A stretch of 64,000 nt of DNA from Oscheius onirici (Eukaryota; Nematoda; Chromadorea; Rhabditida; Rhabditidae), in the NCBI GenBank assembly GCA_932521025.1, contig OW051471.1:1798001-1862000 (forward strand), given 5' to 3'. Below are positions 22,991 to 34,228 of the stretch, one piece after another. How positions within the stretch are numbered: position 1 is the stretch's first letter; every line of letters begins with the position of its first letter. Made by a program: the position numbers and the translations under genes. A model generated the notes under the pieces. The model did no database searches. It was not told the DNA's origin and worked only from the letters and a program-made list of their open reading frames with translations.

Positions 22991-23950
22991 CGAGAAGGCG
23001 ACGAGTTTATGGGTTTTCAAACAAAGTATCTAATGCCCCGGTGAAAAACATCTGAACATTTTTTTTTGGCAAAATGAAGATCCTGTAGCATCTCATCAAA
23101 AAACAATAAAACTAAGAGTGAGCTGTGAAACATCTTTATTTCCGAATTTCTGAAATTCATTCTTCCATCAGGTTATTTCCCCGGCGGAGCAAGTATTTCA
23201 ACTTTTCGAAAAATTCATAGACCTCTTGAAACAAAAACTTTTTGAAAAAGAGGCACAAACCGAAAGATCAGATCTTTCGGAGGCTCCAGCTACAGTGATC
23301 TTCGAAGGTTTCTCAAAGAAAAAGTATATCCGGTGAGCCCGGACATTTAACTAACTTCAATTTTTCTCAAAAACTTGAAGTTAGAATAGAATAGAATAGA
23401 ATATTCATTTTGCCATAGGCAAAACATTGTTACAATGTACAAAGGGGGAATAGCAGAGGGTTACAATTCAACTTTAGAAATCAAAATAGTTTAAAAACAC
23501 TCGGGCTGTGTCTATAACCGGGACGTATAATAGCCAAACTGCTGAAAAATGAGCAACTGAAAGATTCAAGTAACCAATAGTTAGCTTACATCTCATATTC
23601 ACCACTCTGGGCCGCAGTAAACTATCCCCTTGGCCATTATAGATGCACAATGAAAATCTATTCCATACGTGAGAGAGGCCTTGAATCCAATCAACAGAGG
23701 TAGCGGGAGTGACATCATTAACCCATAGGGGTGTGCTCCAACCTGTCTACGTGAATTAGGCACTATTTTGAAACCTTGGTTGAGTCGGAAACCATGCTAA
23801 ACGTGAAAAAAGGGGGGAAAGTGTATCAAGTGCAAGTCTTCTTCAAGGAATCATCCGTCTAGAAGACCAAGGATCGCGTCCGAATGTAGAGCAATGTGCT
23901 GAATAAGGGTAGAACGCCCAGAAAAAAGTAGAGATGACAAACTCGAATCT

Positions 23951-26515
23951 TCACGATATCCTGTAGCTACAAGAGAACATGTACTTGCATATACACCTGT
24001 TTGAGAACTGTTTAGGTACAAGTTTGAATTGCACAGTCCGTCCATTAGAAGGACAAAAACGAAACAAGTCAGAAATTTTCGTAAATCCTAAACCCAAAAG
24101 GACTTTACGAGCAAACAAAATGTCATTAACCAACCTTCTGGTTAGCAATGAGTGGATACTCAAAAGTCTTAAACGCGTTTCGTAGCTGGGCATGTCTCTA
24201 TATGTCAGTCCTCGATTGTTCTTTAGCCAAAGAATTCTAGAAAAGTCCTTTTGGATTTTTTCTAAGGAATTAACGTCTTTTTTGAGATAGGGATTCCAAA
24301 TTAAAGAACAAAATTCCATTCTGGACCTAACATAAGTTATAAACAGCTTTGTAAGAAGTTTGGGATCGCTCGTAAGGAATACTCTGAAGATTCTAAACAC
24401 AGCTATGTAAGCAGACTGAATCATATGGTCGTACTGGGGTCTGAAGGACAAACTATCATCATAACGGATACCTAAATCGCGAACGCTGCTTCGACCGTCA
24501 TTCAGAAATCCATTTACGTGGTAAATGTCCCTAGGATTTTTTGAACCTAAATGGACAACATACGTTTTGTTCTCAGCTATTCTTAACTTTAACATGTCGA
24601 AAAAGGATACTACTCTGTCAATGGAGTGTTGAAGTACATCACTGGATTCAATGCTAGACTTTTCCTCAAATGAAACGTAAAGTTTAACATCGTCAGCAAA
24701 CTGGGTAACTTTTACCTCAGGTGGTAGTTGAGTAAATCGTATTAGATTGGCTACGTAAAGATTGAAAAGTGTAGGTCCAATAACACTCCCTTGTGGAACA
24801 CCCGAGGATACATTATACCAATTACTGAAAGATGCGTTGACTCTAACGCAAAACACCCAAGTCAAGAAGGATTTTATCCAACTGTACAGATTTCCCCTAA
24901 TTCCATAAGTTTGTAGTAATTCGAGCAAAATGCAATGATTAACTGTATCAAACGCTTTCCTTATGTCAAAATAAATCACATCAACCGAGTTTTTGGATTC
25001 TAGTTGGTACTGCCAGTCAGCAAAATCTACACATAAGGCGTCGTCTATGCCACTTTTGGCTCTAAAACCAAACTGCTGCTTAGGAATGAGACTACTGCAA
25101 GCAATCCACTTATCAAGACGTTTTTTGATTATTCTCTCCATCAATTTACAAGCAGTAGAAGTGATCGAGATAGGTCTGAAGTCATTGACATGGCTAGAGG
25201 ATGAAGTTTTAGGAATAGCCTTCGCAATGGCTTTTTTCCAGACCGACGGAACTTGTCCTAGACGTAGAGAAAAGTTGAAGATATGTGCAAGAGGCAAGGA
25301 TAGTTGTGTTAGACATTTCCTAAATACCAACTGAGGTATCTCATCAGCAGTAATAGAGCAACTTTGCTTGAGCGAACTACCCTCCCTAATGATGTCAAAT
25401 GGAAAAATGGTGAAAGTGGAAAGAATTGTACCACTGAAATGTCCTACATTAGGTCTCGGCGATTGATCATCACAGAAAACTGACTCAAAATAAGAAGCAA
25501 AAGCATTTGCAATATCTCTATTTGTGTGCATAATTTTCCCGTCAGCCGATATAATCGAAGACTTATGCTTTGAAGCAAGTTTCGTCTTAACAGAACTAAA
25601 CAACTGTTTACCGTTAAGCCTACGAATAATCTTCTCTTGAGTTTTAACTGAATGCTTGTGAATAGCAACAGTTAACTTGTGACTAGTTCTAATATAAGCA
25701 TCACTAGACCGCTGTGTATTCTCATTAAAAAGTTTATCACGCTTGTAGAACAGTCTTCTAACATGGACAGGAAGACACTTAAAGGGATCTTTTTTATGAC
25801 ATAAAGGTGAATTTTTATCGACTACACTCTCCAAAATGAAGCGAAACTTTTCGTATAACTCATCTATATTACTAAACCCCGAAAGCGAAAGTTCCCAATC
25901 AATACAAGGTAGTTCATTTTTTATCAAGTCAAAATTTGCTTTTTTGTAGTTCAAAAAGGGGATATCAATCCCAGCAAAATCAGACGACACAGATAACTCA
26001 AACGTGATAACACAATGATCTGAATTTCCCAGGGGAGCTAGTTTGATAATATTAGAAACAGTGCAATCGTTTGAAGAGCAAACCCAGTCAAGAATATTGT
26101 GACCGCAAGTAGCAAATGTCACATTATTCTTTAAAAGGAGATTATTTAGAAAACTTGAGTAAGCAGCCGCTCTGTAGTGACCAATTGGAACATTAAAATC
26201 ACCCAACACCAGTCGTGGAGGGACCGCAAGCGACTATGTCGCTTAAGAATTCAGCTAAAGCAACACAATCATCAAACTTAATGTTTGGTGGCCTATATAC
26301 AAGTACCAAACGAACTTTACTAAGACTCACAAATAGGTCAATTACAAGGACATTAGATACATGTTTGAAAGTTTTGACTATCGTATACGAAAATAGATCT
26401 TTAACTAAAAGAAGCACTCCACCATCCGTAGTGTTTCGATCACATCGAATAACTGAATACGGCAAATCCCATCTGTGACGTGGTTTGATAACGCGCATTG
26501 AAAAGAAGGCAGTTA
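23951..26515 (-). pseudogene. LINE ORF2: endonuclease plus reverse transcriptase, broken
   Basis: The long intact part (26209-23951, 752 codons) begins at the endonuclease LGDFN motif and continues with the NSDHCV motif. It then has reverse transcriptase motifs VNDFRPISITS, YFDIRKAFDTVNH, SSGVPQGSVIGPTLFNLYV and the catalytic FADD (TQFADDVKLY). The polymerase core therefore looks whole. Upstream, the endonuclease start is damaged. GGVLLLVKD and RLVLVYRPPN lie in another frame (26498-26205) joined to LGDFN by a frameshift near 26210. The region after LLFNAR near 26490 lacks the expected stretch before the YSVIRCDR motif. The copy is therefore non-autonomous as it stands. Confidence 0.85.
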
Positions 26516-26540
26516 AGAAGTTTAGAAGGGTCAGATGAAG

Positions 26541-27200
26541 CTAGTGGTTTAAAGTAACCTTACCCTGTGGATCATTTCCACGCCTCTGCTGACTACCACG
26601 GAGAGTAGTTACATTGGCATAGTTCGGTCGGGGAGCAGGCGGCTTATTCCAGTTTCGCTTCACGTCTTCGAATTCCTCGTCACTTAGCAGGTGCTCTTCC
26701 TTGGTCCTTTTGTTGATCACTACAGACTTATTGTAGTTGATGAAAAAGTCCATTTTCGTTGATCCATTTACAGCCAGGTTAGTTCTCTGGGGGAGGGGGG
26801 GGTTCAGACGAAGGACGAAACCTCGGATACTTTCGTTCAGACTGAGTGATGGACGAATGTATGTACGAGAAAGATCGAAGTCCGCGTTGATGTTTTGAAA
26901 GAGTTTTCTTCCTTCCTTTTTGGCCTGTTTAGCACATGTTTGAACACGAGCTAGGATGTCACACTGAATGACACTGCAGGGAAGGATGACTTTCAGCAGC
27001 CTTGATCCACCTTTGGCACTGACCATTCCCATTCTGTAGAAGGAGCTAACGTTGAAGGGAAGATTTAGACCCGAGAAGATCCATACTTTTTCGTTTCCAT
27101 GATTCCGTATACAGTTATTTCGACAGCAACTAGTTACTGCAACTGCTGGTATATGGATAGCCATCGAAAGCCCAACAAAGTCTGAAAAAAAGATGCACAA
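26541..27200 (-). pseudogene. LINE ORF1 remnant
   Basis: This is a 219-codon frame. Its C-terminal half (DFDLSRTYIRPSLSLNESIR, RGFVLRLN, KMDFFINYNKSVVIN) resembles ORF1 proteins of CR1-type LINEs, which have an RPDLT-like region followed by a basic stretch. It ends just before the ORF2 start region, the normal ORF1-ORF2 order. The N terminus has no zinc knuckle and is probably truncated. Confidence 0.6.
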
Positions 27201-27352
27201 TTTCAGAATTTGTTGATTCTTGTCCGCGATGTTCAGTTCTCCGAAATGATGCCCTTTTCACTCATGACATGTTACGCTAGTCTCGACAACTGTGCGGACA
27301 CCACTACAGACAGACAGACATACAGACATCATTGCAGTTTAGTAAAGAAAGA

Positions 27353-29690
27353 TATTTATGCGGTTACAAGACTGTACTATATTGAATCAAACGAATGTGC
27401 AGTTTGTTTTAAAACTCTGTTGAAACAGTTTGCACTGTTAGCAGAAAATAGTCCAATTTTTATGGGTTTACAATCGTTTTTAGAGATGGGAAACTACTAA
27501 TACGCATATATTTCAGCCTATTATATACGAATTCGGTGAAATCAGAGCAGAAAAAAATCTCAAAAAGACAAAATAGTGAGGTGACTCAAAAATTGTGACG
27601 CGGCGTTTTCGAGAAATGTCAAATAAAAATGTTGTTTCTGCATCTCCCAGTCCAATTTTTGTACAGTAGTATTCTTATCAAAATGTCTTCCTAACACATA
27701 CTTTTAGACGAAACCATATTGTTTCTTTAGTCCTGAACCAGGTGACTCAAAAATTATGACGCGAGCTATAGTTACAAAATGATCAACGGAAGAAAGTAGT
27801 AGCCTTTCTTCTCTCCCATAAGAACTTCTGCATGTTTAGAACTGTTATCATTCTTTCAAGTCTTCTATAAAGCTACAAACTACCCTAAAATACGATTGAT
27901 TTTGTTTTTGATGAAATCCAACAGTAATCCCCCGTCTCTCCTCTTTTTGTTGCTCTTTCTTTCACTGTTCCCTTTTAGACCCAGCGGCGACAATCTTCTC
28001 TTCCCATCCTTCTTTTCTAGCTGTTCAAAAATGATAAGAGTGGTCTAGGAAGGAAAGAGGGACGAAAAAGATTTCGTGTCAAAAAGTAGGCGATTTGTTT
28101 TTAGAAATCGAGTTTGATCAAATTTTACGATTAGCGGTAGCCAGAACAGTTTGTGCCTTACCGATCTAGCGAAAAAAAAGACAAAATTAGCAGTGACGAC
28201 CTTTCACAAGTCTCAATGGGTGACAATTCTCAGTTACTGAACTTCGTCTATTCCCTAGGATTTTGTGGAAATATTGTTCGACAGCACTCATTTTTTACTC
28301 ATTTATTATTCACATCTGTTGTTTCAGGATTTTCATAAAGCTTCAAACTTCCTCAAAAATACGTTGTATTAGCTATTCCGGTCTCAAAAATCCAAAACAT
28401 TCTCCCACTTCCCTTTTTTTCACCTTTAGACCCAGCGGTGCCTGCCTTCTTCCCCAGCCCTTCTTTCGGAACCGTTCAAATGATAAGAGTGGCCTCTCGA
28501 GAAGGGAGCAGAAGTCTCAAAAATGCCTAAAAAAGCTGCAGTTTTTAGAAAATAGCGTTTACAGATTCATATCAGTAGTAGCTGGAACTCTCAATCTCCT
28601 ATCTCTCTGAGGAAACGTCGAATGTTTCAAGTTTTGAATATAAGCCTGAACTATCAACGACAATTCAATCGAGAGAGGGTGGAAACTTGTCCAATTTTGT
28701 CTTTGCAGAATTCGACCGACGGCTTTATCTAAAGTTGATTTTTGACTGGGAATTCTCGCCTACCATTTCGAAACTCTTGAAGCTGTTCGATTGATTGAGC
28801 CATCTCTCCCCATTCCTCCCAAGACACAATCTTCTTCCAGAACAATCCTTCTCCACTCTTTTCTTTACTCTTTACCGTCAGTTCATAGTCCTTTGTTGTC
28901 TTCGTTTCCTCGTTTCTTACATAAATGGGAACACTTTCTTTACCGTTGTGACGCAAATTTGGCAAACAGCCATTGCTCTTTCTTGATAAGAAGTCACCAA
29001 CTAGAAAACTTTTAGAATGTTTCTGATTTATTCCGCCATTTTTTGCACTTCTTTTTCGTGAAAAAGACTATTTCGCCAGGAAGTAACGTTTCAAGGTGAT
29101 GATGCTGGTATTATATCCAGCTGCTGAAACGCGAAAAATGAAGATTTTGGGAGGAAAACGCCCCTTGTTTTTCTTAGTAGACTTGCGTAAACGGATGTAT
29201 AAAGAGCCTCGGAATAAAGCCTAGTTAATGGGAACACGTGAAAATCTTTGGCGTACACACATTTTTGAATTCGTTATTTTAGAGCTTCAAAATCTGGGAA
29301 CAAGATAGTTTCCTGCACAAAAGTTGCCTTCAATTAGCTTATTGTTTGCAAAAAATGGTCAGTAATGTTTCATTTTCTCTTATTTTGAGCCCAAAAACAA
29401 GACCCTTTCGATTCCTGCTCTATGACCTCACTTCTTCTCCCCATCTCTGTCCTCCCAGCAGGCAAATAACAGTCTGACTCATCTTCCCAAACGGCCTTCC
29501 AGAGAATTTTCGAATTGACACGTACATAGGCCATATTGTTGGCCTTTTTTTTCAGATACAGGTATAATAGCTTTCACGGATCAAAATAGGATTTCAAACA
29601 TTGCCAAAAAAAGACAACTTCGATTATATTGAGACTGCGCGGAACAAAAAAAACTTTCCATTTTATTCATTTTGAACTTTCCTGAAAGGC
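27353..29690. other. No supported gene; diverged direct duplication
   Basis: 27830-28140 and 28310-28590 are diverged direct copies sharing TTTAGACCCAGCGG, CAAATGATAAGAGTGG and flanking sequence. The phrase GGTGACTCAAAAATT-TGACGCG occurs twice (about 27577 and 27741). The 28729-28965 minus-strand frame is charged but lacks splice or start support. Confidence 0.45.
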
Positions 29691-32600
29691 CTTGTGGCAC
29701 TAGTCAAATATGGGAATAAGCGACGCCAGATGTTCAGACTTTTTCGCTCTCCTCTCTTCAAAGGAGCATGCGCCTTGTGATTTCTCACGTTTCAAGTTTT
29801 GGTTATAGGAAAATTTTTATGAAAGCCTGGCATTGTTCTTTCAATCTGTCACCAATGAGTACTGTGCTCAGTACTCATTGGTGACAGACAGTTTTGAACT
29901 TGGAGTGGAACATGTTATTCGAAACAAAATAGGTTTGCAAACAGATTAGTCGCTTAGTAATTCCCTCCAGAACGTATGCGTTTCTTTTTGTTTGAGCGCC
30001 ACAGGCCCCAAAGCTAAGCTAACTTTCACCCCTAACGGGCGTCGTAGAAGGCTATTAGTCTCTTACAAATAGAGTATCAAAAAAAACTCGCGGGTCCCGT
30101 TCGATTTGGCGTCAAAATGACTGTCTTGTTGTTCTTTGCCAACAACAGTTTTTTTCACTTTTGGAACAGTTTCTTCAAAATATATATGCTTCAATGTTTT
30201 TATATATTGTCGATTCAATTCCTCTCTCAGTATCCTTGCCACCTGCTTTCAAATCTAATTGCAATGAAGAAATTTACTGAATTTGTAAGCGTTCTAGAGA
30301 AACTCAAACAAGTATGAGAATACGGAGGGAGAGAAAAAAAAACTGGCAGCCAAAGTTTTTCCGGGACAATCCTTTTCGACTAGGCAAACATGGGAAGAAG
30401 CGACGCCAGATGGTCAGACTTTTTCCCTCTCCTCAATTGTTTTTCTGCCCACTTCAAAGGAGTATGCGCCTTGTGATTTCTCACGTTTCAAGTTTTGGTT
30501 ATTAGAAAGTTTTCTGAAGACCAGTAGTACGGGTTTCCTCGGGAGGAAAATATAGTTTCAGACAGTGCCCAGTTCTTACTGATAACAGCCAATTGGCCTT
30601 TCTCTCACACACAATCTGAAACTAGTTTTCTCTTACAGTACCGTATTGCACTACAAAAAGCCACCTTTCGATTTGGCGCCAAACTGACTGTCTTGTTACC
30701 CTCTGTCAACAACAGTATCCACACTTAGTGTGGACCCGTTTCTTCAAAATGTTACGTTTCACAGTTTTTACATAACGTTTATTCATTTCCGTTTTTCACT
30801 GACACGGTCATCTGCACTCAATAAAAAATTCCACATCTAGCCTGGTTTTTCAATTTTTTTTTTGTTACCTTTAGCTGACATGTGTTCAGTGCCTTTTTTG
30901 CGTTCCCACTGGTACCATCAGGCATCTTTTCTCTCTCCCCTTCTCTGTTCATTTCTTCTTCGATTTCTCCAACGCGAGGGAGACAAAATGTTCCTTCCTA
31001 TCTCTCTTCCACTACAGTAAACGTTTCCTTTGCGGCTAGCTGTCTTGTTTGTCATTCAGTCAAATGACATCTGTGTTCTTAGACCCGCATGTTCTTGTTC
31101 CCTCATTTCCAAAAGCCAAATCTTATTGATCGTCCTCTACTTCTTGTCATAATTTCGCCTTCACAACTTTTTTAATGTTCCAAAAAGTATCTATAAATGC
31201 TTCGGACTACACATTGTCTATTTTATTTGGAACTACTCATGAGTGCTCATTCGAAGAAAACGAGGTTGTCCACCGAGCCCTTTTTGGGGTCACACTGACT
31301 GTTTTAGTCCTCTATCAACAACAATCTTATCACTCTAGTGTGAACCCGATCTTATCAAACTTTTTAAGTTTCACAGTTTCCACATATATGGTGACCGATC
31401 TTCCGCTCATAGTTCGTTGGCTATTTTATTTTTTTGAACTTATACTGTCTAGCTTGGATTTCCAGTTCTGCTTGACCTGTTTTCGGGGTTTTCCCTCCCC
31501 TGGCCATTTCTCCGTCTATTTCTTCAAAGGGCGAGAGACTATCTCTCTCTCCCCCACTACAGTAACGACTTTTTCCCCCAAGCGGCTAGTGCCCATATTT
31601 GTCATCCAGTCAAATGACACCTGGCCCTCATGTTTTTGTTCATTCCTCTCCAAAAGGGCTTCCTCATCATTCGTCTTACCAAAACTTTTTGGGCCGGTCT
31701 TTTCAATCATTCAGTCATTATATTGTTCTTCATATCTGCCTAGGGCTGTGCTCCTCCCCCGCATGATGATAACAATGCCTTCTTGGACAACTTTTCTCAA
31801 TGTTGTCGCCACAAACTTTGCTTGTAGTGTTGAATTTCCCGTTACTTTCACGCAGTTTAGCCTCACCCTTGTGTCGCCTCACCTTACTTATAAAACCTCT
31901 TGCTTTGCCAAGTAAGAATGGCTTAAAAGATGCCCCCACTTTCAAGATATATTTTTGTTTCATCCTTTATCAAATCCATCTTGTCTTTACGACTCTGTTA
32001 CTTGGTCCGTTTATTTGGCCAAACATAGTTTTTGTTTGACAAAAAGAAACTAAACTTTGACAGCACAATGACAGCAACTTGTTAGATTTGAGTAAAGCTC
32101 GTGCCAAACCTTGGTTCTGCGCACTTTCAGTTGCGCAAAATTGCGTACGAAATTTATTCAAAAATTGAGAAAAGCGTAACGAAAAATAAGCCCAATACTG
32201 CCATCTTGTCCGCTCTAATCGACTGGCAGTTCCAAGTGTCCACAAAATCTTTTTTGCTTCAAATCCACCATATAATGGTACCTTGTTCGCAACAACTAAT
32301 GCGCAGGGAGATATCAACGGTGATAAATTCGCATTTTCAATCATCTGAAACTTTACTGGCTGCCTTTTTCTCGCCCTGTACCAAGCTGTGCTGACCCGCC
32401 CATCAGTCACTTGATTGTCTCCTTTTTCTGACTCCTCCCATCACCCTCTCTCTAATCTTGTTTACGCCATTACAGTACGTGTCTGCCAGTCGACCAAACC
32501 TCCTACATTCCTTTTAGTTAGAAAACAGGGCTCTTTTCAAACCAGCAAACTTTTTCGACCTGCCATTTCTATAACTTTCCTCGAAAAGTATATGTTTTGG
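29690..32600 (+). repeat. Array of diverged roughly 600-700 bp duplications
   Basis: Sequence blocks recur in the same order. A block with AAGCGACGCCAGATG and TGCGCCTTGTGATTTCTCAC occurs at 29715 and 30390. A block with TTCGATTTGGCG, ACTGTCTTGTT and CAACAACAGT occurs at 30095, 30665 and, more diverged, 31285. A C/T-rich block ending CCACTACAGTAA and TCAAATGACA occurs at 30900, 31470 and weakly 32400. A perfect hairpin with 19-bp arms lies at 29846-29887. Long frames here, including a 246-codon one at 31175-31915, follow this repeat structure and look non-coding. Confidence 0.6.
29846..29887. repeat. Perfect hairpin, 19-bp arms
   Basis: CTGTCACCAATGAGTACTG and its exact inverse are separated by TGCT. 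It lies in the duplicated array. Confidence 0.75.
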
Positions 32601-33410
32601 CATTGATTCATAGCATCTTTAGAAGTCTCTTTCTAGTTGCATACTGGTCCTGCTTTCAAAAAAAAGCAATTTATGGTGCATATTCTCTTTTTCAGTTAGT
32701 TTCGGGTGGTTTTGTTTACCGGTAAACGTTGAGTTTTTTTTTTCTACAAAACGTCGCTTTATAAGACTTTCTTCTTGTTGCAATGACTATTGAAGAAGAG
32801 ATGCTAAAGGCACTTTTTGATGCGAATCCGTCATATATTTCTTCTAGACAATAGGCAAAAAAATCCACTAGGAACAGTCGTCCGTTTCCTAGTCATCCGA
32901 CCTTTCAAAGCAGCATAAAAATGTCTTCCTCTTTACACTAGATTTCGACACTTGTTTTTATCCAAATTTTTGGTCCAAAGACCACGATGTTTCGTATTTT
33001 TGAGTTTCACTTTGCTCATATAAAAAACAGAAGAATTAACCCGTTACGACTGCCATATTCTTTTCAGAGATATTCATTCCAAAAGTTTATGTTTTGACCG
33101 TTTACATAAGTAAAACTTTTCTTGGTTCAGAATAATTTGAGCACTGCATTATTTTTTTTCACAATTTGCCACAGCATTATTCATCATTCGGCATTATCTC
33201 TCCTTCCTAGAAGCTGTTGTCTTCCAAACAAAGATAACATTCCCTACCAGGAATACTGTGATTCAGCCCTGTTGAGAGACATTTCGGTTTCAAAAACTGC
33301 TGATAACGGAACCCACATCCACCTCAGTTCAGTTGTTCTTATCGCCACACCCAGTCTCTCTGTCTCTCCCTACCACCCACATTTCGTAAGTCATCCTCTC
33401 TGACAGCTGC

Positions 33411-33660
33411 CTAAAGAACGCAGTGTGCTATCGGAAGGGAGAATGCCTTCTTTCGTAATTCTTGCGTAATTGTTCCCTTTTCTGCCTCTGGCGGCGACGA
33501 GCAGGCTGGGGAGAGGGACCTGTTATTCGTATCTCGGTGGCCTTCTCTTCCACGTGGATCAATTTTGCCAAACTAAAAAGAACAATACAACTTTCTCCAT
33601 TAAAAATTCGCATACTCTCGATTTCACAACGCTCTCCTTGTTTTGCATCCGAATGGTCAT
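33411..33660 (-). CDS. Candidate small two-exon protein, unknown
   Basis: Exon 1 is 33616-33660 and exon 2 is 33411-33572, joined by a 43-nt intron with GTATGCG donor and CTTTTTAG acceptor. This is exactly the minimal intron size seen in confirmed genes nearby. The product would be 68 aa, hydrophilic (KESVVKSR, GKIDPRGREGHRDT, EAEKGTITQELRKK) and without a signal peptide. Exon 2 is GC-rich, unlike its surroundings. I do not recognise the family, and upstream exons may be missing. It would be divergent from the gene starting at 34229. Confidence 0.3.
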
Positions 33661-34228
33661 CGTTCTCCTTATCTTGGTACTCACTCATCCCAACCAGTCG
33701 CCGCTTTTCATAATTGATCGTAAGAATCCGGAAGGTTACTTATTCGCTGGCAAAACTTTGAAAGAAACTATCCTCAGTCATCAGACATATCTTCATTATT
33801 CTGTTGGAACCTAAAAAAATGTGAACTCATTGCCAGAACATCAAGAATTCACCCTTTATCTCCTTTTTGAACGACAATTTGTTTTTTTTGTCTGCCAATG
33901 CGAAAGACGAATCGTAGTGAAGGCCACTCCTTTCTTATAAAAACACGTTGAAACTTTTGAAAATGTTTAGAAAGTCAGAAATATATCTCCACGGAAATTT
34001 CGCAACTTTTTCATACAGACACTTTACAAAATAGACACCTTTAGTCATATCTGGTGTCATCTGGATTATGTATTCTTCTGGACGTGACAGGTTCCGATTT
34101 AGTAACAAAACAGTTCCCTGTTTCCTTATACAAATTTCCTGAAACAAAAAAAACAACCTTATAGGTTCTTCTTCATGATTTGTCTAGCCAAACTTTCGTC
34201 TTGAAATAGGTCCAAAAAAGTTTTCAGC

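Larger units (their letters stand above)
23385..27200 (-). mobile_element. Degenerate CR1-like LINE retrotransposon
   Basis: Reading 5' to 3' on the minus strand, it has an ORF1 remnant (27200-26541), endonuclease, reverse transcriptase and C-terminal region (26515-23951), a roughly 550-bp 3' UTR and a (TATTC)n-type tail seen as AGAATA repeats at 23383-23405. A microsatellite tail in place of poly(A) is typical of the CR1 group, which includes C. elegans Sam/Frodo-type elements. That assignment is an inference from motifs. The 5' end is probably truncated near 27200, where dispersed repeat R1 begins. Confidence 0.85.

Noticed and set aside
31175-31915. 246-codon plus-strand open frame
   Set aside because: It is rich in Phe, Ser and Leu, lies on the C/T-rich strand of a diverged repeat array, has no recognisable motif and is not supported by splice or start context.
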